Below are positions 8,073 through 16,479 of a DNA stretch of 36,484 bases, in pieces. The translations under genes and the position numbers were made by a program. This DNA is from a virus, in IMG/VR virus record IMGVR_UViG_3300030090_002511, positions 1 through 36,484 of that record; one strand, 5' to 3'. The notes below the pieces were generated by a model, which did no database searches, had not been told where the DNA came from, and saw nothing but the letters and a program-made list of their open reading frames with translations. Every line of letters begins with the position of its first letter. Position 1 is the stretch's first letter.

Positions 8073-8454
8073 CTTTTACCAGCTCCACTTTCATTACACC
8101 ACCTTCATCACCTTTCGGCAAGTAGGCTTCGCCACCGTTGACAGGTAGCCTTTTCTCTACGACAAGAGCCTTTAACTGCTCATTCGGCACGATCATTTTG
8201 GTGTTCCTGTCTGTCATAAAAAATGTAGTAGACGTTAAGCCAAGTCGTATGACCCGCGCTTGCCGTCCACTAATGTAAAGTATCTCATCGTTCTCAAAGT
8301 CGCTGCCCCAATAGATCAGCAAACCTTGAGCGAAGTTGAACAAGATGTCCTTAAACAGCAGCGCACAGAAAGCAGCAATAAGCAACCAGCCATAATGACC
8401 GATTGCTTGTTCTGCTACTTTCTCAAGTGCTGCATGATCTAGGACATTAGTCAT
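8059..8454 (-). CDS. MscS-like minimal mechanosensitive channel-type protein
   Basis: 131 residues. One hydrophobic segment (about residues 23-48, WLLIAAFCALLFKDILFNF) is followed by a beta-rich domain. Its core, DEILYISGRQARVIRLGLTS and then MIVPNEQL, follows the MscS beta-domain pattern: a Gly turn, a V-x-x-I-x-L strand, then the hallmark PN at residues 90-91. Bacterial MscS proteins have three or more membrane helices and a C-terminal vestibule; this has only the pore-helix-plus-beta-domain equivalent. It sits among lysis-type small genes, so it may alter membrane permeability or be a diverged membrane protein with another role. Confidence 0.55.
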   Translation of the reverse strand: MTNVLDHAALEKVAEQAIGHYGWLLIAAFCALLFKDILFNFAQGLLIYWGSDFENDEILYISGRQARVIRLGLTSTTFFMTDRNTKMIVPNEQLKALVVEKRLPVNGGEAYLPKGDEGGVMKVELVKDGQD

Positions 8455-8686
8455 TAACTGCTTTGTCTACCGTGGCTTCTTGAGCTTCTAGTGACTGATT
8501 CAACAAACCCATGAAATGATTTCTCGCTCCAAGCGTCTGTTCTAAACTGAAGTTAATCTGGCTAGCTTTACGCTCAAGATCACTTACATGGTTTATTAGC
8601 GTGACTTGTTCGCTCGTCAAATCTGCTAAGTTGTGTTCTTCCCCGTTAATGATAACGGTTTCCTTTTTTGAGTTTTCTGTGGCCAT
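8447..8686 (-). CDS. Small conserved-type protein, possible DUF6447 relative
   Basis: 79 residues. The N-terminus is KKETVIINGEEHNLADLTSE, followed by a helical segment (VTLINHVSDLERKASQINFS) that could be a short coiled coil. The 'V-x-I-x-G-x-E-x-x-L-x-D-L' start is like a small family common in marine phages (I think DUF6447), whose function is not known. It lies five bases after the fibre gene start-to-stop order and overlaps the MscS-like gene by eight bases. AAGGGA lies upstream of the ATG. Confidence 0.6.
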   Translation of the reverse strand: MATENSKKETVIINGEEHNLADLTSEQVTLINHVSDLERKASQINFSLEQTLGARNHFMGLLNQSLEAQEATVDKAVND

Positions 8687-8691
8687 AAAAA

Positions 8692-11600
8692 TTATCCCTT
8701 GAGTGCCTTAACTTCTGCACTTAATTCCTGCACCGCTTTTAGTAGCGGAATTACCAGTTGGCTGTATTCAACCGATAACTTGCCATTCGGGTCTTCAGCA
8801 ACCAAGTTGCAGTCGTAGCCAACTTCATCCATCGCAGCTTGTACGTCCTGCGCGATTAAGCCGATGCAAGTCGTTTCGTCATCAGCCGGTCTATCGTTAG
8901 CTGGTTTTGTGATTGTCTTGTAAACAGCTTCTTGTGCCTCAACTGCCGGTGATACCAAGCGACGTTCAGTTACTTCCTTAACTGCTGGAGCGGCTGGTGT
9001 GATCACGCGGACTTCAGTTCGTGCTGCAACCGCTGGTGATACCAAGCGGCGTTCAGTACGTTCCGGTTCAGCTTCCCGTACAACAACCATCTTGCGAACT
9101 TCTTCCTGCGCTTCTTGAACAACGTACTCTTCGCAGTCAGGGCATTTGTAAATCTCTTGTTCGGTAACTGCCGCTTTAGCTTCTACTGCTGGTTCTATTT
9201 CATTGCCGTCTTCATCAAGAACCGCCTCTTTAGCTTCAACAGCCGATTCAATGATTTTCACTCGCGGAGTACCGTCCTCGTTAACTACTGGGTGTTCGAT
9301 GTACAGCGGCGTGCGCTCAATGCGAGTGACTGTTTCGGTAGTGACTTTGCGAACGTATGTGTCGCCTTCGCCCTTAACCATCTCCACCTTTTCGACTTCC
9401 TCAGTGACTTCCTTCTCGTCACACTTTTGGCGTTCGCCTTTAATCTCCTCGCGGGCTTCTTGAACTACACGTTCTTCTGTAACTTCTTCAACAGCCGGTA
9501 TCACCACATCCTCGTAAACCGCTTCTTTCGCTGGGTGTTCAATTGTCTCTGTGACTTCCTCAACAGCTTCGTGTGCTTCAACAACGACAACGTCCTCATA
9601 CACGGCTTCAGCAGCCTCAACGGCTGGCTCAACAAGTTCTTGACGTTCAATTTCTCGGAACCGACTTTCTAGAAGTTCTTCAGGATAGTCGGCTGGGTTT
9701 AATCGCTTAAACGTAACTGGTTGCAGTTTTTCAATGAACGATAAACCAACGTTTGAGTTTTCAATATCACGCTTGATGCGACGATCAGAGTAGGTAGCAA
9801 ATGCCACCTGACCTTTGATCGCTGTCATGCTGGTGTTGCCGAGCGCTACTGTGTTAGTTCCAATTCCGTTTGTAGAATAACCAATCGCTATTTCATTAGA
9901 AATTCCGCTAGCAGCAGACGCTTCTGTATCAGAACCAATGTATACAGATGTATCAACATCAATGACATTATTAGTTCCCCCAGCATAACGTGCCGCACTA
10001 AAACCAATAGCAACATTATCATCACCATTCGCATTGGTTAGTTCAGTTAATGCTGCATACCCAATAGCTACGTTATTGCTTTCTGCGCCGTCAGCAGCGT
10101 CTAGTGCGTACGTGCCTACGGCTACGTTGTTAATTCCAGAAGTCAACAAAGCTGCGGCTGAATTACCAAGCGCCACATTTCGCGAGCCGGTTGCTGCTTT
10201 AAGTGCATTGTATCCTACCGCAGTACAATTATTACCTGTGTCAGTAGTGCCAGCCGCAAGCGCACTTCCTGCTTCGTAGCCAATTAGTACATTGCCTGTT
10301 CCATCTGTAATTGCGTCACCGGCCAAAGCACCAATAGCCAAGTTATTTGCACTAGCACCGTTTTGCAGCTTTAGTGCGTCACGACCAATTGCGACACAAT
10401 TGTCTGCGCCACTTGCTTCAGCGCCTAAAGCGTCCGATCCAATCGCGACATTGTAATGCGAATCAGCAACCATGTTGTCAGCCGCTTGAAAACCGATGGC
10501 GACGTTGTAATCGCTGGTTGTCATATTTTGGCCGGCCAAATATCCTATCAACACGTTGCCGGGGCCGTCAGTCAGGTCGTAGCCAGCGCCATAACCTACT
10601 AAAACGTTGTGATCGCCAGTCATTGCTGCGGCACTGTTTCCTGCAGAAGAACCAGCAAACGTACCAATCACGGTATTGCTACCACCAGTGCCTTTAGCAA
10701 ACGCCCGATCACCAACAGCTACGTTGTAATTACCAGCTGCTGCGCTGCAAGCGAGATAACCAACAGCCGTATTGCCAGTAGCGTTCGTAATACTATCACC
10801 CGCAAGTCCACCAATTGCGGTGTTTGTGACGTTGGCGTTTTGGCTGAGTAATGCGTCTTTACCAATGGCTACACAATAAGCTGCGCCAGATGTTTCTGAA
10901 CTCATCGCAGCACTACCAATAGCCACATTGTAGTTTTCATTACCATTTGCAGCGTCCAATGCCAAGTAGCCAATGGCAACATTAGCGGCATTGTTTGTCA
11001 TTAACTGACCAGCACCTTTGCCGATAATCACGTTTTCATAACCCGTCGTAATGACCTCACCAGCTTTAAAACCAATGCAAGTGTTACTATCGCCGGTTCC
11101 TTGGTGAAACGTCAGCGTAACCCCAGAGGAATGAGTTTGTGTCGAAGCAATTGCGAGTTCAAAGTGTGTTGCGTCGGTTACTGAAGCAACGTAATTACCA
11201 TACGGAATGCCGTTACCGAATACTGATTGGCCAGCCAGTATGTTACTGGTTGAATCGACCTCTACGGTTGTTGAACTGGTTGTTGTTTCGCAAGTACCGT
11301 TGGAAAATGAGGAACTTTTGTATGCGCGATAACCAAGGACTGTATTATTCGCAGCGTTACCAGTGTTACGGCCAGCTTCATGCCCAACCCAAGTGTTGTA
11401 ATTATCTGTATTTGCGTAACCCGCTGAAGTGCCTATTGCAGTAGATCCCGTGCCTAGCTTGTTGTGAAACAACGCTTCCCAACCAACTCCGACATTTCCC
11501 ACGTTGCCGTTTTGGCCAAGTAACGCACGATAACCAATCGCAATACATCCATCAGCACCCGTTGTTTCATTTTCTAACGCACTTGACCCAATAGCGACGT

Positions 11601-13275
11601 GTTGGGTCACGCCACTAGCTGCATAAAGAAGTGCGTTGTAGCCAATTGCTACGTTGTTGCTTGAGTCAGTTAAGTTGCCTCCAGCGTTAGCACCGACTAA
11701 CGTGTTAGAAGCACCAGTAGTTAAATCGAAGCCAGTACTATGTCCCAGTACAGTATTGTAATCACCAGTAACCGTGCCTGAGCCAGCGGCGTTGTACCCC
11801 ACGAAAACGCCTTTGGTTGCATTTGTTAAAGCCTTCGCTGCTTGAAAGCCGACGGCTGTGTTTTGTCCGCCGCCGTTTTGTGTTTTAAGCGCGTAATAAC
11901 CAACAGCCACATTACCATCAGTACCACTTGTTTCGGTGTTCAGCGCAAACGAACCAATAGCTACGTTGTAGTTTTCGCCATCATTTGCGTTAGCAAACGC
12001 CCGATGACCAATCGATACATTGTCGTAATTATTCGTAATTGCTGTTCCAGATTGATATCCAATAGCAATATTTTGATTCCCCGAAGTAGTTGCATCAAGT
12101 GAGTAACTGCCAATTGCTATGTTGTAGTTGCCGGTAGCGTTGTCAGAATTATCGCCAGCACTATCGGCGGCTTGTAGTGCGCTGTAACCAATCGCAATAC
12201 AATCGTCTGTGGTGGTTGCGTATAAGCCAGCACTTCGGCCAAGGTATATGTTACGACTTCCGGTTGTGCTGTACCCAGCAGAAGCACCCAGTGCAACATT
12301 GTTATCACCACCAGTACCCGCGCTAGTACCCGTTCCTACAAGCGAAGCAAGTGTGTTTGATCCAACCGCCGTGTTACTTGAACCTTCCGAACAAGCACCC
12401 AACGCATTAAACCCAACCGCAGTCGTGTACGCTGCACTCGTTGCTGCGTATGCTGCACCCGATCCGACTGCTACTGCATTCGATCCGGTGAATACATTCA
12501 ATGCACTTGAACCAATTGCTGTATTGTCATCCCCGCAGTCGCTGTTGCTGATCGCTGCATAACCCATTACTGTGTTACGCACACCGTCGACAGTTCCAGA
12601 TAGTGCTTGTGAACCGACGGCAGTATTATTTGAACCGCTTGTAGCTGCGTCTAATGCGCCATAACCAACGGCAGTACAATCAGCTTGAGTTCCTGCTACA
12701 CCAAGTGCGTCATAACCAATTGCTGTTAATCGTGCTGCGCTAGTCGCTGCGTCTGCTGCAAAAGCACCTACTGCTACTGCGTCTGATCCGGTATAAGATA
12801 ATAGTGCATCATAACCAATAGCGACGTTGAAGTCAGTAGTAGTGACTGAACTTAATGCTGAGTCACCAACAGCGGTGTTTTTCGCGCCCTCTGTAATTGC
12901 GTCTCCAGCGTATGCGCCCACGGCTGTGTTTCTATCGGCGTCCGCGTGATTAAGGTCGTTTAACGCATCATAACCAATGGCTGTGTTTCGTGTAGACGTT
13001 GAAAGGCTTGCGGCTAAAGCGTTTGTGCCAACAGCCGTGCTTGATGCAGCACCACCTAAACCGTGACCGATGTCGAGTGAACCAACTGTGACTGAGCCGC
13101 CTACAGACAAATTTAATTTGTTAGCGGAGTCTTCTGTAATTTTTACGTTACTACTCCCAGTAGAAGCGGCCCACTCCATAACATCAGAAGATGCGCCATC
13201 CGACTTAACAATCGGTTCGTTCTCGAAAGAAGTCCCTGTTGTACCTATAGAAGATTGTTGTGTAATTCTAGCCAT
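8692..13275 (-). CDS. Giant tail fibre: adhesin-type head repeats plus S74 chaperone
   Basis: 1527 residues. Residues about 60-1150 are several dozen degenerate repeats of the form N-x-A-[IV]-G-x-x-A-L, the pattern of trimeric autotransporter (YadA/Hag) head domains that fold as left-handed beta-rolls. A Ser/Thr-rich insert at about residues 655-727 (NILAGQSVFGNGIPYGNYVA) breaks the repeats. At residue 1163 begins SDRRIKRDI, the peptidase S74 self-cleavage motif (Ser1163, Lys1168), so the C-terminal part is an intramolecular trimerisation chaperone probably released after folding. The chaperone is split by a roughly 250-residue acidic insert of EAVYEDVV and PAVEA repeats containing a CPDC pair; CIGLIAQDVQ resumes near 1470. 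It presumably binds the host surface. Confidence 0.85.
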   Translation of the reverse strand: MARITQQSSIGTTGTSFENEPIVKSDGASSDVMEWAASTGSSNVKITEDSANKLNLSVGGSVTVGSLDIGHGLGGAASSTAVGTNALAASLSTSTRNTAIGYDALNDLNHADADRNTAVGAYAGDAITEGAKNTAVGDSALSSVTTTDFNVAIGYDALLSYTGSDAVAVGAFAADAATSAARLTAIGYDALGVAGTQADCTAVGYGALDAATSGSNNTAVGSQALSGTVDGVRNTVMGYAAISNSDCGDDNTAIGSSALNVFTGSNAVAVGSGAAYAATSAAYTTAVGFNALGACSEGSSNTAVGSNTLASLVGTGTSAGTGGDNNVALGASAGYSTTGSRNIYLGRSAGLYATTTDDCIAIGYSALQAADSAGDNSDNATGNYNIAIGSYSLDATTSGNQNIAIGYQSGTAITNNYDNVSIGHRAFANANDGENYNVAIGSFALNTETSGTDGNVAVGYYALKTQNGGGQNTAVGFQAAKALTNATKGVFVGYNAAGSGTVTGDYNTVLGHSTGFDLTTGASNTLVGANAGGNLTDSSNNVAIGYNALLYAASGVTQHVAIGSSALENETTGADGCIAIGYRALLGQNGNVGNVGVGWEALFHNKLGTGSTAIGTSAGYANTDNYNTWVGHEAGRNTGNAANNTVLGYRAYKSSSFSNGTCETTTSSTTVEVDSTSNILAGQSVFGNGIPYGNYVASVTDATHFELAIASTQTHSSGVTLTFHQGTGDSNTCIGFKAGEVITTGYENVIIGKGAGQLMTNNAANVAIGYLALDAANGNENYNVAIGSAAMSSETSGAAYCVAIGKDALLSQNANVTNTAIGGLAGDSITNATGNTAVGYLACSAAAGNYNVAVGDRAFAKGTGGSNTVIGTFAGSSAGNSAAAMTGDHNVLVGYGAGYDLTDGPGNVLIGYLAGQNMTTSDYNVAIGFQAADNMVADSHYNVAIGSDALGAEASGADNCVAIGRDALKLQNGASANNLAIGALAGDAITDGTGNVLIGYEAGSALAAGTTDTGNNCTAVGYNALKAATGSRNVALGNSAAALLTSGINNVAVGTYALDAADGAESNNVAIGYAALTELTNANGDDNVAIGFSAARYAGGTNNVIDVDTSVYIGSDTEASAASGISNEIAIGYSTNGIGTNTVALGNTSMTAIKGQVAFATYSDRRIKRDIENSNVGLSFIEKLQPVTFKRLNPADYPEELLESRFREIERQELVEPAVEAAEAVYEDVVVVEAHEAVEEVTETIEHPAKEAVYEDVVIPAVEEVTEERVVQEAREEIKGERQKCDEKEVTEEVEKVEMVKGEGDTYVRKVTTETVTRIERTPLYIEHPVVNEDGTPRVKIIESAVEAKEAVLDEDGNEIEPAVEAKAAVTEQEIYKCPDCEEYVVQEAQEEVRKMVVVREAEPERTERRLVSPAVAARTEVRVITPAAPAVKEVTERRLVSPAVEAQEAVYKTITKPANDRPADDETTCIGLIAQDVQAAMDEVGYDCNLVAEDPNGKLSVEYSQLVIPLLKAVQELSAEVKALKG

Positions 13276-13277
13276 TG

Positions 13278-13634
13278 TTAGCTTCCGTAGGAGGTTGCAC
13301 CCTGACTTACAGAGTCGTTAACTTGCACATTAAAAACAACTGCTGAAGATGTTACTGCGCCATCACCGCAAGCTGTTACATCTACATAAGCAGCATCATT
13401 GATTTCTGCTTGTGACATCGGAGAAAGTTTTATGTGATATACAGAAGACGTAGCGGTTCCACCTACGCGAATGCAAATGTTGTTGCTGCCAACGTTTTGC
13501 ACAAGTGCTGCGCTATATCTATAGCGACCATCCAATAAAGTAACTGAAGAACCTGTTGCTGGTACGGTAAGTACGGAAGGTGTATTAACTGTACCGTTTT
13601 CTGTAAGACCTAAAGGTAATTTGACTGTAGACAT
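13278..13634 (-). CDS. Small beta-rich virion protein, decoration candidate
   Basis: 118 residues, rich in Val, Ser, Thr and Asn. The pattern VTLLDGRYRYSAALVQNVGS and then ICIRVGGTA looks like a beta-sandwich. It lies between the capsid and fibre genes, separated from the capsid gene by a strong hairpin and from the fibre gene by two bases. No Shine-Dalgarno is visible (TTTTTTTCAGTT precedes the ATG). A capsid decoration or head-fibre base role is plausible from position and composition, but not shown. Confidence 0.6.
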   Translation of the reverse strand: MSTVKLPLGLTENGTVNTPSVLTVPATGSSVTLLDGRYRYSAALVQNVGSNNICIRVGGTATSSVYHIKLSPMSQAEINDAAYVDVTACGDGAVTSSAVVFNVQVNDSVSQGATSYGS

Positions 13635-13639
13635 AACTG

Positions 13640-13689
13640 AAAAAAATTTAAAAGAGGAGGTAGGGAGCTAACCACAACTCCCTACCCCC
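13640..13689 (-). terminator. Rho-independent terminator after the capsid gene
   Basis: Read on the minus strand, GGGGGTAGGGAG (13689-13678) pairs with CTCCCTACCTCC (13667-13656) with one G-U pair, giving a 12-bp stem and a 10-base loop. TCTTTTAAATTTTTTT follows. It lies 17 bases beyond the capsid stop. It should end or reduce transcription into the small virion and fibre genes, setting the capsid:fibre ratio. Confidence 0.75.
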
Positions 13690-13706
13690 ATGACAACAAC
13701 ACAGAA

Positions 13707-15128
13707 TTAAGCCGTACGACGACGCAAGAAGGATATAGGCAAGCAGTATCGTGTATCGCCAGCGATACCACCAATAACAGCCTGTGAGATAAACTTCAAG
13801 TAGTCACCATAAGTGTTAAGCTCAGTACCAGCAGCATCAGTCAATGGATTTGACCCGCTACCTGTCGGTATCAAGAACTGGTCAGTAAGGTGAACCTCAC
13901 CGTTCCACTTCATGTCGTAGAACTTCTTGGCACTCATGTTCTTAGACGCAAACTCTTTGGGCGGCGGCCCAACTTGAATCGTCTTGAACGCATCAGCACC
14001 TACCAAGAACGCAATCTCATGCGAACCTACCGTATCGGAAGACGCTTCAATCTTCGTATAGTTCGGATTAGGTATAACCTTACCAGTAGCGCTATCGACT
14101 GACTGCGGTGCAATAAAGTCACCATTAGCAGAGAAGCGTAACGGATACGGGTCAAACTTAGCGGTAATCTTACCAAACAAGTCGCCAGCAAAACCATCTT
14201 GCAGAAGGTTCATGTTAGCTGGAGCAAGCTGGGTAGCTGCACCAGTACCAGTACCAGTTCGCAAGTTGGTATCCCACAACAACGAAGCCCAAGCCTCTGT
14301 AGAACAGATAAGAACATACTTGCCCTTAATCATTTCAGAAGTTTTTGGAACACCATATTGACGATCAAACGTAGGAGCTTGAATATCCTCCTGCAACACG
14401 AGCATAGCCTTGAAGAGTTCCTTCAAAGACAGCGCCTCTGACACAGCAGTACCAGTACCGCCAGTAGCTATATCGTTACGGAACGTATTACCAGCCGAGA
14501 CTGTAATAGTTTGTCCAGCGCTACCGCCAGTAATAACATCAGTAGAGCTATCTCCACCATTCTCAACCTTACGTATGTCCGACTGAGCTAACTGACGTTT
14601 ACGTGTATGCACATCAGCGTGATCAACTTGTGAGCTAAGCCCCTTACCAGAAATATAAAGATCTGGCGCTTGATAGTACATCAGCGTACGAATAAAAACG
14701 TTATTCGCGCATTGAATCTGACGTACAATATCAGACTGAGCGTAGCTTAGATGATCTCTCCAGAAGGCTTCAAAGTTGTTTAAGAAGCGGAAACGGTTAG
14801 ACTCAAATCGATGCATACCGAGAGCAGCGTCTTCCGTGCGCTCACCAACTGTGAACTGATCTTTCTTCGGATAGTTCGTAAGAACTTCTGGCATGAAGGT
14901 CATACGTAATACCGGAGAGGGCGTTGGAGTTGTACCCGTCAGGGTATTTCCCATGTTAGGCTCCCACTTAATCGAACCAAAAAGTGTATCGTACACATTC
15001 CACTTCGGATAAAGGGCAACCTCGTTTTTTGCTAGATAAAAGTCTAGCTTCTTGAAATTACCGCCAGTTGGGCTGGCGGCATCAGCAGCGGCATTAGCTA
15101 CCGATGCTGCTGTTACTGAACTAGGCAT
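13707..15128 (-). CDS. Major capsid protein
   Basis: 473 residues. Gene order (terminase, portal, scaffold, then this), its own long leader and a terminator at its end all mark the major capsid gene. Features fit an HK97-fold shell protein: a Pro/Phe-rich segment (LRMTFMPEVLTNYPKK), a helical spine-like region (FWRDHLSYAQSDIVRQIQCA), an internal SLKELFKAMLVLQEDIQAPT helix, and a C-terminal beta part. No protease-type N-terminal delta domain is evident. The stretch before the ATG is A/T-rich (ATATAAAACATT) without a Shine-Dalgarno, odd for a gene that must be highly expressed. I did not see a specific family signature. Confidence 0.75.
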   Translation of the reverse strand: MPSSVTAASVANAAADAASPTGGNFKKLDFYLAKNEVALYPKWNVYDTLFGSIKWEPNMGNTLTGTTPTPSPVLRMTFMPEVLTNYPKKDQFTVGERTEDAALGMHRFESNRFRFLNNFEAFWRDHLSYAQSDIVRQIQCANNVFIRTLMYYQAPDLYISGKGLSSQVDHADVHTRKRQLAQSDIRKVENGGDSSTDVITGGSAGQTITVSAGNTFRNDIATGGTGTAVSEALSLKELFKAMLVLQEDIQAPTFDRQYGVPKTSEMIKGKYVLICSTEAWASLLWDTNLRTGTGTGAATQLAPANMNLLQDGFAGDLFGKITAKFDPYPLRFSANGDFIAPQSVDSATGKVIPNPNYTKIEASSDTVGSHEIAFLVGADAFKTIQVGPPPKEFASKNMSAKKFYDMKWNGEVHLTDQFLIPTGSGSNPLTDAAGTELNTYGDYLKFISQAVIGGIAGDTRYCLPISFLRRRTA

Positions 15129-15155
15129 AATGTTTTATATGTAAGTATGTTAAAC

Positions 15156-15187
15156 AAAAAAGCGAAAGACATCTCTGCGCGTCTTTC
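15156..15187 (-). terminator. Terminator-like hairpin just upstream of the capsid gene
   Basis: On the minus strand GAAAGAC (15187-15181) and GTCTTTC (15170-15164) form a perfect 7-bp stem around a 10-base loop, followed by GC and six T. It ends 27 bases before the capsid ATG. By form it is an intrinsic terminator, but a full stop here would silence the capsid gene, so an attenuator or an RNA-processing/stabilising hairpin is more likely. Confidence 0.6.
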
Positions 15188-15224
15188 CTACGCTGCGATG
15201 CCCTTCGCCTATTAGAAGCAAGTC

Positions 15225-15263
15225 TTACTAAGTTTCCTCAGTAAAGTGGGTATGCCCTTACCC
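15225..15263 (-). promoter_or_regulatory. Two hairpins in the capsid mRNA leader
   Basis: On the minus strand GGGTA-AGGGCA-TACCC (15263-15248) is a 5-bp hairpin. Four bases later TTACTGAG-GAAA-CTTAGTAA (15244-15225) forms an 8-bp stem (one G-U) capped by a GAAA tetraloop. With the downstream hairpin at 15187-15164 they give the capsid leader three consecutive stems. Confidence 0.6.
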
Positions 15264-15275
15264 GAATTGAAGCAC

Positions 15276-15320
15276 GCTTAAAAACAAGCACAATCCATGC
15301 CAAGGGCGCTATCTTCTAAA
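15276..15320 (-). promoter_or_regulatory. Candidate sigma-54-type promoter for the capsid unit
   Basis: On the minus strand TTGGCATGGATTGTGCTT begins at 15303, with GG and GC separated by ten bases as in -24/-12 promoters; the -12 box is TGTGC rather than TTTGC/CTTGC. Predicted start near 15276. A TTTAGAAGATAG box begins at 15320, 17 bases upstream of TTGG. The same box at the same spacing precedes the plus-strand candidate at 31383. It overlaps the scaffold stop codon. Confidence 0.5.
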
Positions 15321-16479
15321 GGTTCATCCACTCTGGTATACTGAGATCATCGTTAGAAGATTCAGTAGCTCCTACGCTAGCCTTACGCTTAGCTTTTGGC
15401 TCCTTACGCACTTCTTCTTTTACAGCGGCTTTCTCAGAATCTGCGTGAGCAGCCTGTAGTTGCAGCGTGACGAACAAGTTAGAAGCAAGCTCAGCAAGCG
15501 GATGCTTCTGAAATGTCTTCGGCAATGCGTTAGAGAATGTGGTTTTTATCTGCTGGATTGTAGTTGACCCTACGTTAGGCAGCACCAGTTCTTGCTTTGC
15601 GACGGCATCGTCAGTTGTCCATGCGAAGTTAGCTTTCTGTTCGCGGTCTAGAAGCGTGACAGCATCTTGGTAAGTGTCTTTGTACGATTTGCTGACGTTA
15701 TCGAGTTCGCTGTTGAATTTGCGGCTAAGTCCTGCTGCTTCTTGCATGGCCATCTCCACATCAATCTCTGATTGCTGCGTAGGCTTGAAGGCATCCTTAC
15801 CGATAACGAGCTGACCTGCATCGTTATAGCCTTCGATGTTCTGCCAGTTCTCGCCGTTGCGTATCTTGATGAGCTGCGCACGCCAATGCTGCTGTTCCTG
15901 CTGAGCCTTGGACATATTAGCGTACGTGTCCTTGTACTCGTCGCTCAGAATGTAAGCGTCGGGGTGATCGGCTGTCGTGACTTCTTTTGCCGCCTGTTGC
16001 TTGACGGCCTCCATCTCCTCTTGCAGCTTGTTGCTCTTCTCGGATAGCTTGCTGAAGTGTTCAAACGCCTCATTAGACATTTGCTTCAGATACTTCGCGT
16101 CTTCCTCGCTGAACTTACTGTAGTCGCGACCTTTCGGAGTCTTCAGCTTTCCAAGGTTTTCAGATAACGCTGATACTTCTTCACCTTCTTCACCATCCTC
16201 TTCATGTCCTTCTTCATCAGCTCTGTCAGACGTTCCTGCGTTATCCCCTCCTCCATCGCTATCTCCGGTATCTGATCCTTGTTCAACGACATCGCTATCA
16301 GCATTATCTGATTGTGATGTAGTCTCCTCAGATACATCTCCCGATACGTCTGCTTCTCCTTCGTCGTCATCTATTAGTTCTCCTTCAAGTGGATTAAACC
16401 CTGTGTTCAAGTTGTCATCAGCTTCTGCCTGTTGTGTCAATGACTCCTCTAATTCCGTGTTCTGTAATGATGTTTGCAT
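15316..16479 (-). CDS. Scaffolding protein
   Basis: 387 residues lying between portal and capsid genes. The N-terminal 115 residues are very acidic and low-complexity (ELIDDDEGEADVSGDVSEE). The middle is helical, with coiled-coil-like LSEKSNKLQEEMEAVKQQAA. The C-terminus is Lys-rich (RKEPKAKRKASVG) before a short SIPEWMNL tail, matching the common scaffold plan in which a basic C-terminal end binds the capsid protein. It would drive procapsid assembly and then leave. It overlaps the upstream 88-residue gene by 62 bases in another frame. No protease domain is seen. Confidence 0.75.
   Translation of the reverse strand: MQTSLQNTELEESLTQQAEADDNLNTGFNPLEGELIDDDEGEADVSGDVSEETTSQSDNADSDVVEQGSDTGDSDGGGDNAGTSDRADEEGHEEDGEEGEEVSALSENLGKLKTPKGRDYSKFSEEDAKYLKQMSNEAFEHFSKLSEKSNKLQEEMEAVKQQAAKEVTTADHPDAYILSDEYKDTYANMSKAQQEQQHWRAQLIKIRNGENWQNIEGYNDAGQLVIGKDAFKPTQQSEIDVEMAMQEAAGLSRKFNSELDNVSKSYKDTYQDAVTLLDREQKANFAWTTDDAVAKQELVLPNVGSTTIQQIKTTFSNALPKTFQKHPLAELASNLFVTLQLQAAHADSEKAAVKEEVRKEPKAKRKASVGATESSNDDLSIPEWMNL

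Noticed and set aside
9115-9672. 185-residue plus-strand open frame inside the fibre gene
   Set aside because: Antisense to the repeated acidic insert; the Phe/Asn-rich product reflects complementary repeat codons.
9800-13100. Repeated DNA that might suggest a CRISPR array or satellite
   Set aside because: The period follows protein repeats with degenerate codons. There are no identical direct repeats with unique spacers.
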